A stretch of 64,000 nt of DNA from JAWPMT01 sp965242775 (lineage in GTDB: Bacteria; Bacteroidota; Bacteroidia; Cytophagales; Cyclobacteriaceae), in the NCBI GenBank assembly GCA_965242775.1, contig CBDETI010000027.1, positions 1 through 64,000 of the forward strand, written 5' to 3'. This document shows, one piece after another, positions 1-9,822 of this stretch. Numbering within the stretch: position 1 is the first letter of the stretch; the number at the start of each line of letters is the position of its first letter. A program made the position numbers and the translations under genes. The notes below the pieces were generated by a model. The model saw only the letters and a list, made by a program, of their open reading frames with translations. It searched no databases and was not told where the DNA came from.

Positions 1-3000
1 AGTAGAGAGGTAGAGCAATATAATCTCGGCACAGCCTGGGATATTAATGGCACCGTTACTTACAGTGGCACCTCTTTTAGCGTCACAACGGAGGAAGCCT
101 CTCCTACAGGTATTGCCTTTAATAATGCTGGTTCTAAAATGTTCATTGTGGGTCGGTCAGGCAATAAGGTCAATCAATATTCGCTGACAAACCTGTTTGA
201 TATCACCTCTGGCGTGTCTTTTGACGGCAGCCCTTTTAACGTCTCAAGTCAAACCACAACTGTTGTTGACATAGCTTTTGATACAAAAGGCACCAAAATG
301 TTCATTCTTGATGGGTCGTCATTTGGTCGGTATACGTATGTCTATGACTTGACCACCCCATTTGACGTTACATCAGGAGTAACATTGGATAATAATTCGT
401 TGCGGTTTACAGTAGCGGCACAATCGATCACCTTCAACAGCTCTGGCAACACCCTGTACATGATTAGTGATGTGGATGATAATATCTATCAATACAAATT
501 GATTTTTCAGGAAGTGCTTATCGAACCTGTTTTGGCAAATGGAAGCACCGACGGTTCTGTTGCTGGTTCTTTTTCGATTTGCCTGGCTGAAGATCAGTTT
601 AACAATGCTGGCGGAACCCTTTCTCTTGGGCCTGATTACACGATTGCTAACTTGCCTGCGGGGCTTGTTCCTTCGTTGCAAGTGGATGCCGGAGGGCAAC
701 TGGCAACCTTTTCGTTATCGGGAAATGCAACCAATCACCAGGATAGTGATGATATCGAAGGACTGATCTTCACCTTTAAGGATGCTGCATTTGTGGGGGG
801 TGATGCCTCGACGGTCCTGCATGGCACTGGTACTAGCAGCGAGATAGGAATCGACTTTGTTACCGATGATCCCGCCATTGCTTACGGATCTATTTTCGAT
901 CTTTCCTCAGGTGCCACGCTTGAAGCATCGGAAAACATTGGTGGAGATGAAACCCAGCCGCAGGATATAGTTTTCAGTGCTGACGGGCTAAAACTTTATA
1001 CTGCCGGGAACGGATCTGATGAAATTGATCAATACGCGCTGGTTTCTGCCTTTGACTTACGTCTGGGAATGACTTATGAAGGGAGTTTTGCTAGTCCTGA
1101 TGGTCAACCTACCTCATTGGCATTTAACTCAGATGGCTCCAGGTTTTTCCTGCTGGGAGACCAGGCCAATCGTATTTACCAATTCAGTGTATCAACCAAC
1201 TTCGACCTTACTTCCACAGTCATGCAGGAAGGTTTTTATTTGGTCAGCGGAATAAGTAGCATGAATGCGCTGGAGTTCAGCGAAGATGGTTCACGAATGT
1301 TTGTAGGAGGAGCTAGTGGCGATCACCTCAACAGTTATCAACTGACCACTCCTTTTGACATTACCGGCGGATCACCGACTTTGGTCAGTTCTACGCAGGA
1401 TGTGACTACCTTATACGATTTTGCTTTTAGTAATAATGGTAAGAATCTGATTGTACTAAATACAGGTAATGTCGTTCATACCTATTATCTCGAAACCGCT
1501 TTTGATCTTACTTCAATCGTCGAAAATGCCTCGACCTTTGATTTAACTACCCAGGCAATCTCAGCCAGGGGCCTAGTCATGTCCCCCATGGGAGATCGAA
1601 TGTTCACCGTGGGGCAAACCATTCGCAACATCGATCAATATCAACTCAACGTACCTACGCTGGTGGAAAATAATGCCAACAATGGTACCATCGACACGCC
1701 GTTACAAGGGTTTGTACTTACGGACGAAACTTTCGTAAATGCTGGGGGCACTTTGAACAGTGGTACGCATTTTACAGTCACCAATTTGCCAACGGGTTTA
1801 ACGCCCTCCCTGGAAGTCGCTGCTTCAGGCAAAAGTGCTACGCTGCTGCTTACTGGTAATGCCTCGAATAATGCTGACGCAGACGATGTGAACGGGCTGA
1901 TTTTCGACTTTCTCGATGGTGCTTTCACTGGAGGAAGTGCGGCTGCTGTAACCAATGCGACTGCTACGAACTCGGGGATTCAATTGGACTTCAGGGATGG
2001 GAATGCCTCCGTGACCTATGAAACGGCAACCGTCAATAATTTCGAGGAATCCTTTGATGATAATGGCACCCTTCTCGGGGAGTTCACGATATCCGTTACA
2101 GATGATTCGTTCACCAACCCTGGCAGCACGTTGATCGCCGGAACCGATTTTACGGTGACAAATATGCCCGCCGGCCTTACTCCGGTGCTGACAGTCGCAT
2201 CTGATGGTTTTTCGGCGATATTCACCATTTCAGGTAATGCCAGCAGCAGTGATGTTGCCGACAATGTGGCCGACCTCATATTCAACTTCGAAAACAGCGC
2301 CTTTGGCAATGGAGATGCATCTGCCGTGGCAAATGCAACCATGGGGAGTAGCGGATATGGTATTTCCTTCAAAGAACTTCAGGCCACCCTTTCCTTAGGT
2401 ACTGAATTTCCTGTGACGGACCTTACCACCGTTGGCAGTCCATTCGATTTGACATCTCAGACTTCCAGCCCGCAGGGAATTACTTTTAATGCAGACGGTA
2501 CCAAATTATTTGTGGTCGCCAGTGTAGAAGGACAAATATTGCAATATGCGCTGACCACACCCTACAAGATCACAGGGGGTATCACACTCCAAGGTACTCC
2601 ATATGATGTTTCGGCGCTGGAGCCGTCGCCAATGGATCTGACATTTAACAACGATGGCACCAAGATGTACGTCGTTGGTCTGTCAGGCGATAGGGTTCGG
2701 CAATTCAGTCTGTCCACACCCTTTGATATCAACAGCACGGTTACGCACGAGGGTGATTTTAACCCTGGCAGCAATCCCGTCGCCGTGACGTTTAGCAGCG
2801 ATGGATCCCGGCTGTTTGTCGTTACAACCAGCGGGCGGCAGTATGCGCTGGATACTCCTTTTGATGTGACTGCAGGAGTCAACCTTGTAGGAACAACGAG
2901 CCAGCTTCGGTCATTGGAATTCACAACAGATGGGAAGCATGCATTCAGTAGTTCCAACAACCGGCTATCCCGTGTTACGGTTGACAACTCCGCATTCGAT

Positions 3001-3357
3001 ATAACCGGAGGCACAACTGGAGACGGATTCATTGGGGTGAGTGGTATAAGTGGCTTAGCCCTGAGCCATACTGGCTCGACTATCCTTATCAGCAACGCAA
3101 CAACTGATGAGATTATTCAATATGAATTTCCAGGCTTATCCGTTGCGGAGGTCTCTGAAAATGACGGTTCGGTGGTAGGTTCTTACGACTTTAAGTTAGT
3201 TGGAGATGCGTTTACCAATGCAGGGGGTGCCTTGGCCTTGGGCTCAGATTTTACGGTCTCTGGTACCATCCCAGCTGGGTTGGTTCCGACCATAGCGGTT
3301 TTGGCTGACGGGAGTGAAGCTACCCTTTCTTTTACGGGCAACGCAACCGATCATTAG
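1..3357 (+). CDS. Giant T9SS cargo protein, N-terminal portion (5' partial, ends at in-frame TAG)
   Basis: The frame is open from base 1, so the true start lies upstream; the ATG at 139 is internal. The product alternates two modules. Module A is a set of about 45-residue propeller-like repeats with the pattern F..DG.KMFVVG...V.QY.L.TPFD. Module B is about 110 residues, with a recurrent F-[TV]-N-x-G-G-T-L segment, then a GNAxxHxDxDD segment, then an AFxGG segment. Two A blocks lie complete in this part, each with five repeats, and a third is cut by the window edge. The TAG at 3355-3357 falls inside the fourth B module, exactly where other copies have Gln. The reading frame continues open to 9717, where the T9SS tail is, so this part alone has no sorting domain. 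It is probably extracellular and adhesive or structural; no enzymatic motif is visible. It is either the first half of a pseudogene or of an intact gene with a sequence error. Confidence 0.8.
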   Translation, partial: SREVEQYNLGTAWDINGTVTYSGTSFSVTTEEASPTGIAFNNAGSKMFIVGRSGNKVNQYSLTNLFDITSGVSFDGSPFNVSSQTTTVVDIAFDTKGTKMFILDGSSFGRYTYVYDLTTPFDVTSGVTLDNNSLRFTVAAQSITFNSSGNTLYMISDVDDNIYQYKLIFQEVLIEPVLANGSTDGSVAGSFSICLAEDQFNNAGGTLSLGPDYTIANLPAGLVPSLQVDAGGQLATFSLSGNATNHQDSDDIEGLIFTFKDAAFVGGDASTVLHGTGTSSEIGIDFVTDDPAIAYGSIFDLSSGATLEASENIGGDETQPQDIVFSADGLKLYTAGNGSDEIDQYALVSAFDLRLGMTYEGSFASPDGQPTSLAFNSDGSRFFLLGDQANRIYQFSVSTNFDLTSTVMQEGFYLVSGISSMNALEFSEDGSRMFVGGASGDHLNSYQLTTPFDITGGSPTLVSSTQDVTTLYDFAFSNNGKNLIVLNTGNVVHTYYLETAFDLTSIVENASTFDLTTQAISARGLVMSPMGDRMFTVGQTIRNIDQYQLNVPTLVENNANNGTIDTPLQGFVLTDETFVNAGGTLNSGTHFTVTNLPTGLTPSLEVAASGKSATLLLTGNASNNADADDVNGLIFDFLDGAFTGGSAAAVTNATATNSGIQLDFRDGNASVTYETATVNNFEESFDDNGTLLGEFTISVTDDSFTNPGSTLIAGTDFTVTNMPAGLTPVLTVASDGFSAIFTISGNASSSDVADNVADLIFNFENSAFGNGDASAVANATMGSSGYGISFKELQATLSLGTEFPVTDLTTVGSPFDLTSQTSSPQGITFNADGTKLFVVASVEGQILQYALTTPYKITGGITLQGTPYDVSALEPSPMDLTFNNDGTKMYVVGLSGDRVRQFSLSTPFDINSTVTHEGDFNPGSNPVAVTFSSDGSRLFVVTTSGRQYALDTPFDVTAGVNLVGTTSQLRSLEFTTDGKHAFSSSNNRLSRVTVDNSAFDITGGTTGDGFIGVSGISGLALSHTGSTILISNATTDEIIQYEFPGLSVAEVSENDGSVVGSYDFKLVGDAFTNAGGALALGSDFTVSGTIPAGLVPTIAVLADGSEATLSFTGNATDH
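3355..3357 (+). other. In-frame amber codon splitting the giant ORF
   Basis: The codons read CAT-TAG-GAT. In the B module at about 735-745 the same place reads CAC-CAG-GAT, and another B module has His-Gln there too. A single C-to-T change at 3355 explains the stop. Reading through it, the frame is open from 1 to 9717, and the sequence after the stop completes the interrupted module. Confidence 0.85.
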
Positions 3358-3522
3358 GATGCTGACGATGCAACGGGGCAACTCGGCATCACCTTTCTGA
3401 ACCCTGCGTTTGCGTCAGCGAATGCCTCATCGGTACGAAATAGTACTTTCAACTTATCAAGCACTTTTGATTTCAATGACAATGGGGTCATAACCTATAC
3501 ACCCACCACCTTCTACGAATCT

Positions 3523-6500
3523 TTGGATAACAACGGCCAGGTGATCGGTTCCATGTCCATACAATTGACAAACGAGACCTTTTCGAAAAACGGATTCTTC
3601 ACCGAAGGGGTTGAATATTCCATTGCAGGTGTTCCCGCTGGTTTAACTCCTCAGGTCCTTGTTTCAGGGAGCAAACTATCGGCGACACTCACTTTTACAG
3701 GAGCAGCGACGGACCATGAAAATTCCAACGATCTTGCCGATTTGGTATTCACGTTTACTGATGAAGCTTTCACTGCAAGTGGCGCTGCATTTGTGACAAA
3801 CGCGGTGAGCGCCAGTAGCGGCTCCGATATTGACTTTGATGACAGGCATGTTGTGGTTCGTTATGGCGGTCAATTCGATGTGTCCAGCAATCCCGATTTG
3901 AACCTGGATGCCGCCTTAAATATTGATGTCCAGGAGGATGCCGCCGGAGGATTTGCATTTAGCAACGATGGCATGAAGATGTTTGTGGTGGGTTTTACCA
4001 ATGACGAGGTGTTTCAATACACGCTCACCACCGCTTTTGATATATCTGCAGGGGTCACTTACAGTGGTCATTCTTTCGATGTGTCATCTATGGTGCCTTC
4101 GCCAGGCGACCTTGCCTTTGACGATTCCGGCACAAAAATGTACGTTCTGAATAGTAGCAGTGATAAAGTAGAGCAATATCAGCTTTCGATTCCTTTTGAC
4201 CTTTCTGGGTCTGTAACCCATGCAGGTACGCTTGGTGTCGCTTCACAGGATATTCAACCTGCAGCGATCACCTTCAGCCAAACCGGGAGGAAATTGTACT
4301 TGCTGGGATCTTCCAACAACAAGGTTTTTCAGTATAACCTGGATAACAGTTTTGATGTAACCTCAGGGGTGACTTACGAAGGCGAGTCCCAGCTCTTGAT
4401 CACCCGCAACTATACCGGCATGTACCTGTCGGAAGATGGCAAGCGATTGTTTTTGTCCAACGGACCATTTCCGGGGCAAGCCAATATCAGACAATACGCT
4501 TTGAGCACACCGTTTGATATCACTGCGAGCATGAACGACCAGGGAGCTTTGGCATTACCAAATGATCAATCTCCTGGCGACTTTGTGGTGAGTCCTGATG
4601 TTAGTCGACTAATTGTACTGAGTGGTGAAATATTGCAGTTTGATCTGCCTTTGGACGAGTTCGGGGAAGTCGCCAGAAACGACGGAGAAGTAGACGGGAA
4701 TATGCGTATTCGGATAATTCAAGAGCAGTTTACCAATGCGGGATCAAACCTGGATCATGGGGTTGATTTTACCATCAACAACGTCCCAAGCGGACTGACA
4801 CCAGCACTGGAAGTTGCCGCCGATGGAGCTTCTGCAACGTTGAGTTTTGCCGGTAAAGCTTCCAGTCATCAGGCAGCAAATACCATCAACAACATCAGAA
4901 TTACTTTGAATAATTCTGCCTTCGTGGGAGGAAACGCTTCCTCGGTAGAAAATACCGCCAACGCAGAGACTAACCGGGCAATCGAATTTATCGACAACAA
5001 TCCGGTACTCTTTTTTGGCGATCGCTATGTAACCTCCGGTATAACCGTTGATGGGACGCCCCTAGCCGTGGCTGCAAATGCACCAAATTCAACCAGCCTA
5101 AGGTTTAGTGAGGATGGCCGAAAAATGTTTTTACTATCAGAAGACGATGGGGTTAGTCAGTTTTCATTAGCTGATCCATTTGAGACAACAGCAGGAGTAA
5201 GCTTTGATGGCAGCCCATTTGATATCTTGACGGAAGAATCTTCTCCAACGGGTCTTGCTTTTAGTGCGGATGGTATGAAGCTCTTTATTGTTGGAGAAAG
5301 CAGCGAGTCCGTATTTCAATATGCTTTGAATGCCAGTTTTGATGTTACCGCGGGAGGAAGTCTGGATGGAAGTGTTAGCATCGCTGGTCAGGAGACCAGG
5401 GGTTCGGGCATTACGTTTAGTCAGGACGGAATGGAGATGTTCATTTCTGGTTCTTCCAGCACCACTGAGGTACATCAGTTCACTCTCAACAGTGCTTTTG
5501 ATATCACTGCCGGTATGGCGCACTTTGCTACCAGATCGCTGGAAAGTGGAAATGAGTTTGGTACGGGAGACCTTACTTTTTCGCCTGATGGCTACTATCT
5601 CACGATACTGGGACAAGCGAATTTGGTGAGATATATTAATCAGTACCGACTCAATACACCATATGACATATCCGCAGGGTTGATTTTGGTGGAAAATCCG
5701 TATTTACTAGGGTCTAGTGGCAATTTTAGTGGCATTGATTTCAATGAAGATGGCTCGAAAGTATTTGTCCTGGACGGGTCCGACGAGGAAGTTGATCAAT
5801 ATTCAATCAATACAGGCGGTTTTGTGGAGCGTGCAGCCAATGATGGAGTAGTTGAGGGAGCAGCTACCATCAGACTGATAGATGAACAGTTTGCCAATCC
5901 TGGGGGGACACTTAACATGGGAACGGATTTTACGATGAGTAATTTACCTGTCGGATTCACACCCTCCATCTCCGTATCAGCGGACGGATATGCGGCCACG
6001 GTTACCCTTTCGGGTTCAGTAAGTGCGCATGGAGATTCCGATGATATTTCCGGGTTGGCTTTCTCTTTTTCTAATTCGGCATTTGCCATTTCCAATGCCA
6101 GCGAAGTAGCGAATTCCACAAATTTTATCAGTGAAGTAGGGATCGATTACCTTCCATTTACTGCCAACGACATTACCTTTTTCAAAATACCCGGGCAAAC
6201 AGGTCTTGAAACAGTCGACCCCACAAATCATACTGTGGATATCGAATTGGCGGCTGGAACCGATCTCTCAGATTTAACTCCTAATATCAGCCTCTCATTG
6301 CGTGCAACCATTAGCCCCAACAGTGGAGTTGCTCAGGATTTCTCATCCGCTTTTACCTACACGGTTACTGCCGAGGATGGAACCGCACAAGATTGGGAGG
6401 TAACAGTAACTGAGGCATTAGCAGACCCGACAGATATATCATTGTCGGCTGCTAATGTTGATGAAAACAGCTCTGTAGGAGCCACTATTGGTACCTTGAG

Positions 6501-9500
6501 TACTTCGGATCCCAGTTTCGACGATAGCCACACCTATTCTTTTATCTCACAGCCTGGCATACTCGATGCGGATAATGATAAGTTGGATATCGTCAATGGC
6601 AATGAACTGGTAACGAAACAAGTTTTCGATTTCGAAACCCAGTCGACATTGAATGTTGTGCTTGGTACGGACGATGGAAATGGAGGCACCTTCTCCAAAC
6701 ACTTTGAAATACAGGTCAACGATATCAACGAGATGCCAACGGACATATTACTGTCTGACAATACGGTTGATGAAAGCAATCCTGTGGGTAAAGTCGTTGG
6801 CACCCTGACATCCACCGATACTGATGCCGGGGACATCCACTCTTATACACTGGTTACGGGTACTGGAGACGTAGATAATAGCTCATTTGATATTGTCGAT
6901 GATGAGCTGGTAACAAAAGAGGTTTTTGACTTTGAAACCACCAACTCCTACTCCATACGAATACAAACTGAAGATTCAGGCGGTGAGATCTTCTCCGAAG
7001 CATTTACCATTTCCGTCAATGACCTTCCCCCAGCGATTACTTCCATAGAGATTGATAACACGGCGATTGATGAAAATGAGTTGGCCAATACGCTTGTTGG
7101 CACGCTTTCCACTGCCGGTGAGGATCTAAGTGGCAGCTTTACTTATACGCTAGTTACCGGTCTCGGTGATGTTGACAATGCCTCGTTTGATATTTCTGGA
7201 GATGAGTTGGTATCTACGGAGGTATTCAACTTTGAGGTGAAGGATTCCTATAGCATCCGAATCAAGACAGACAATGGTAGTCTGACATTTGAAAAAACAT
7301 TCAGCATCAACATCAACGACATATTTGAGTCAACAGATGCGAATATTACGGGGTTTGTTCTTGCCGAGGAGACCGGAGATGCAACCATCGACAATTCGGC
7401 GAAGACAGTGCAAATAGAGGTAGTGCGAGGGACCGATTTATCCGACTTGACGCCAACCATTACCATTTCGCCAAATGCATCCATCGATCCGACAAATGGG
7501 ACGACTCAGGATTTCACTGGTGCCGTGACTTATACGGTAACCGCGGAAGACGGAACGACCATGGAAGACTGGACCGTGACTGTCACCGAGGCACCGAACG
7601 ACGAAACGGACATAGTTGGTTTCACTTTGGATGAAGAGACAGGCTCAGCTACGATTGATGTCGGTGCTCACACAGTGGCAATTGAAGTTGCAAATGGCAC
7701 GGACCTGGCGGCTTTGACTCCTACAATTACCGTTTCCGACGGAGCCATTGTCGATCCCACAAGTGGAACTTCACAGGATTTCACCAGTACGGTGACTTAT
7801 ACGGTAACTGCTGAAGATGGCGCGACCACCCAGGATTGGGAAGTGACGGTTACCGAAGCGCCAAGCAGTGCGACGGACATAGTGTCTTTCAGTTTGAGTG
7901 AAGCAACTGGCACGGCGACGATAGATGCCAGTGCTCACACAGTGGCAATTGAAGTTGCAAATGGCACGGACCTGACGGCTTTGACTCCTACAATTACGGT
8001 TTCTGCGGGCGCGAGTATTGATCCTGCCGGTGGAACTTCACAAGATTTCACCAGTACGGTGACTTATACGGTAACTGCTGAAGATGGCACGACCACCCAG
8101 GATTGGGAAGTGACGGTTACCGAAGCGCCAAGCAGCGCGACAGACATATTGTCTTTCAGTTTGAGTGAAGCAACTGGTTCGGCGACGATAGATGCCAGTG
8201 CACACACAGTGGCAATTGAAGTTGCAAATGGAACGGACCTGACGGCTTTGACTCCTACAATCACGGTTTCTGCGGGCGCGGGTATTGATCCTGCCGGTGG
8301 AACTTCACAGGATTTCACCAGTGTGGTGACTTATACGGTAACTGCTGAAGATGGCACGACCACCCAGGATTGGGAAGTGACGGTTACTGAAGCGCCAAGC
8401 AGCGCGACGGACATATTGTCCTTCAGTTTGAGTGAGGCAACTGGTTCGGCGACGATAGATGCCAGTGCTCACACAGTGGTAATTGAAGTTGCAAATGGGA
8501 CGGACCTGACGGCTTTGACTCCTACAATTACGGTTTCTGCGGGCGCGAGTATTGATCCTGCCGGTGGAACTTCACAGGATTTCACCGGTGTGGTGACTTA
8601 TACGGTAACTGCTGAAGATGGCACGACCACCCAGGATTGGGAAGTGACGGTTACCGAGGCGCCAAGCAGCGCGACGGACATATTGTCCTTCAGTTTGAGT
8701 GAAGCAACTGGTTCGGCGACGATAGATGCCAGTGCTCACACGGTGGCAATTGAAGTTGCAAATGGGACGGACCTGACGTCCCTGGCTCCTACAATTACCG
8801 TTTCCGACGGAGCCACTGTCGATCCCACAAGTGGAACTTCACAAGATTTCACCAGTACGGTGACTTATACGGTAACTGCTGAAGATGGCACGACCACCCA
8901 GGATTGGGAAGTGACGGTTACCGAAGCGCCAAGCAGTGCGACGGACATATTGTCCTTCAGTTTGAGTGAAGCAACCGGCACAGCCACGATAGATGCCAGT
9001 GCACACACAGTGGCAATTGAAGTTGCAAATGGCACGGACCTGACGGCTTTGACTCCTACAATAACGGTTTCTGCGGGCGCGGGTATTGATCCTGCCGGTG
9101 GAACTTCACAGGATTTCACCATTGTGGTGACTTATACGGTAACTGCTGAAGATGGCACGACCACCCAGGATTGGGAAGTGACGGTTACCGAAGTGCCAAG
9201 CAGCGCGACAGACATATTGTCCTTCAGTTTGAGTGAAGCAACCGGCACGGCGACGATAGATGCCAGTGCTCACACGGTGGCAATTGAAGTAACGAATGGA
9301 ACGGATCTGACGGCCTTGACTCCTGCAATTACGGTTTCTGCGGGCGCGAGTATTGATCCTGCCGGTGGAACTTCACAGGATTTCACCAGTGCGGTGACTT
9401 ACACCGTTACTGCTGCCGATGGAGTAACTACGCAGGATTGGGTTATTACAGTCACCGAAGAACAGGCATTAAGTATTGCTCAAAACCCGCTAATAGAAAT

Positions 9501-9717
9501 TTTTCCGAATCCCACCACAAAGTGGTTGAACATCAATAATATCCCTATGGATGCTCGCATTCAAATTTTCGACTACACAGGAAAACTGTGGCTGGAAAAA
9601 AGGGATTTAAAAGGGGGAAGACTGGACCTGGAATGGCTCAGCCCGGGGGTTTACACCCTAAGAATACACAATCCTTCAACGACAACAATCTACAACAACA
9701 AAATCATCAAGCGATAA
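3523..9717 (+). CDS. Giant T9SS cargo protein, C-terminal portion with sorting domain
   Basis: This is the continuation, in the same frame, of the gene ending at 3357. The frame is open from 3358; 3523 is merely the first ATG, and no signal peptide follows it, so independent translation would give a non-exported product. In order it holds the rest of the fourth B module, three more B modules, two five-repeat propeller-like blocks, one 89-residue domain resembling DUF5018 (about 6163-6430), three cadherin-like repeats with DExx and DFET motifs (about 6430-7330), and eight tandem copies of the 89-residue domain. The last 80 residues carry IFPNPTT and end in KIIKR, a T9SS type A sorting domain that directs outer-membrane passage and surface attachment. 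A terminator follows. The role is probably adhesin or matrix protein. No catalytic residues are recognisable. Confidence 0.8.
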   Translation: MDNNGQVIGSMSIQLTNETFSKNGFFTEGVEYSIAGVPAGLTPQVLVSGSKLSATLTFTGAATDHENSNDLADLVFTFTDEAFTASGAAFVTNAVSASSGSDIDFDDRHVVVRYGGQFDVSSNPDLNLDAALNIDVQEDAAGGFAFSNDGMKMFVVGFTNDEVFQYTLTTAFDISAGVTYSGHSFDVSSMVPSPGDLAFDDSGTKMYVLNSSSDKVEQYQLSIPFDLSGSVTHAGTLGVASQDIQPAAITFSQTGRKLYLLGSSNNKVFQYNLDNSFDVTSGVTYEGESQLLITRNYTGMYLSEDGKRLFLSNGPFPGQANIRQYALSTPFDITASMNDQGALALPNDQSPGDFVVSPDVSRLIVLSGEILQFDLPLDEFGEVARNDGEVDGNMRIRIIQEQFTNAGSNLDHGVDFTINNVPSGLTPALEVAADGASATLSFAGKASSHQAANTINNIRITLNNSAFVGGNASSVENTANAETNRAIEFIDNNPVLFFGDRYVTSGITVDGTPLAVAANAPNSTSLRFSEDGRKMFLLSEDDGVSQFSLADPFETTAGVSFDGSPFDILTEESSPTGLAFSADGMKLFIVGESSESVFQYALNASFDVTAGGSLDGSVSIAGQETRGSGITFSQDGMEMFISGSSSTTEVHQFTLNSAFDITAGMAHFATRSLESGNEFGTGDLTFSPDGYYLTILGQANLVRYINQYRLNTPYDISAGLILVENPYLLGSSGNFSGIDFNEDGSKVFVLDGSDEEVDQYSINTGGFVERAANDGVVEGAATIRLIDEQFANPGGTLNMGTDFTMSNLPVGFTPSISVSADGYAATVTLSGSVSAHGDSDDISGLAFSFSNSAFAISNASEVANSTNFISEVGIDYLPFTANDITFFKIPGQTGLETVDPTNHTVDIELAAGTDLSDLTPNISLSLRATISPNSGVAQDFSSAFTYTVTAEDGTAQDWEVTVTEALADPTDISLSAANVDENSSVGATIGTLSTSDPSFDDSHTYSFISQPGILDADNDKLDIVNGNELVTKQVFDFETQSTLNVVLGTDDGNGGTFSKHFEIQVNDINEMPTDILLSDNTVDESNPVGKVVGTLTSTDTDAGDIHSYTLVTGTGDVDNSSFDIVDDELVTKEVFDFETTNSYSIRIQTEDSGGEIFSEAFTISVNDLPPAITSIEIDNTAIDENELANTLVGTLSTAGEDLSGSFTYTLVTGLGDVDNASFDISGDELVSTEVFNFEVKDSYSIRIKTDNGSLTFEKTFSININDIFESTDANITGFVLAEETGDATIDNSAKTVQIEVVRGTDLSDLTPTITISPNASIDPTNGTTQDFTGAVTYTVTAEDGTTMEDWTVTVTEAPNDETDIVGFTLDEETGSATIDVGAHTVAIEVANGTDLAALTPTITVSDGAIVDPTSGTSQDFTSTVTYTVTAEDGATTQDWEVTVTEAPSSATDIVSFSLSEATGTATIDASAHTVAIEVANGTDLTALTPTITVSAGASIDPAGGTSQDFTSTVTYTVTAEDGTTTQDWEVTVTEAPSSATDILSFSLSEATGSATIDASAHTVAIEVANGTDLTALTPTITVSAGAGIDPAGGTSQDFTSVVTYTVTAEDGTTTQDWEVTVTEAPSSATDILSFSLSEATGSATIDASAHTVVIEVANGTDLTALTPTITVSAGASIDPAGGTSQDFTGVVTYTVTAEDGTTTQDWEVTVTEAPSSATDILSFSLSEATGSATIDASAHTVAIEVANGTDLTSLAPTITVSDGATVDPTSGTSQDFTSTVTYTVTAEDGTTTQDWEVTVTEAPSSATDILSFSLSEATGTATIDASAHTVAIEVANGTDLTALTPTITVSAGAGIDPAGGTSQDFTIVVTYTVTAEDGTTTQDWEVTVTEVPSSATDILSFSLSEATGTATIDASAHTVAIEVTNGTDLTALTPAITVSAGASIDPAGGTSQDFTSAVTYTVTAADGVTTQDWVITVTEEQALSIAQNPLIEIFPNPTTKWLNINNIPMDARIQIFDYTGKLWLEKRDLKGGRLDLEWLSPGVYTLRIHNPSTTTIYNNKIIKR
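7336..9462 (+). repeat. Eight tandem 267-bp coding repeats (89 aa, DUF5018-like)
   Basis: The units repeat every 267 bp; the GACAT at 7876 recurs at 8143. Each encodes a domain with a TDL..LTPTITVS core, a SQDFT motif and a YTVTAEDG..QDWEVTVTEAP end. Units 3 to 8 are nearly identical in DNA, while unit 1 is the most diverged. Unit 6 carries a short tract from 8797 that matches unit 2 (from 7729), exactly four units upstream, and not its neighbours. The array is in frame throughout. Confidence 0.93.
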
Positions 9718-9755
9718 CCCGTTGAAGGTTTAAAACCAGTATGCGACTTGGTTTG

Positions 9756-9785
9756 GGCAGTCCTTTGGGGCTGCCTTTTTCGTTT
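9756..9785 (+). terminator. Rho-independent terminator after the first giant gene
   Basis: GGCAGTCC (9756-9763) pairs with GGGCTGCC (9768-9775) around a TTTG loop, with one G-T pair, and is followed by TTTTTCGTTTT. It lies 39 bases after the stop codon of the giant gene and before the methyltransferase gene. Confidence 0.8.
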
Positions 9786-9822
9786 TCGCACCTAATATTG
9801 ATCTAATTTTGGGGCAAAAAAG

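Noticed and set aside
3355..3357. Programmed readthrough, such as pyrrolysine or suppressed amber
   Set aside because: No pyl genes or characteristic stem-loop are visible; a point mutation is simpler.
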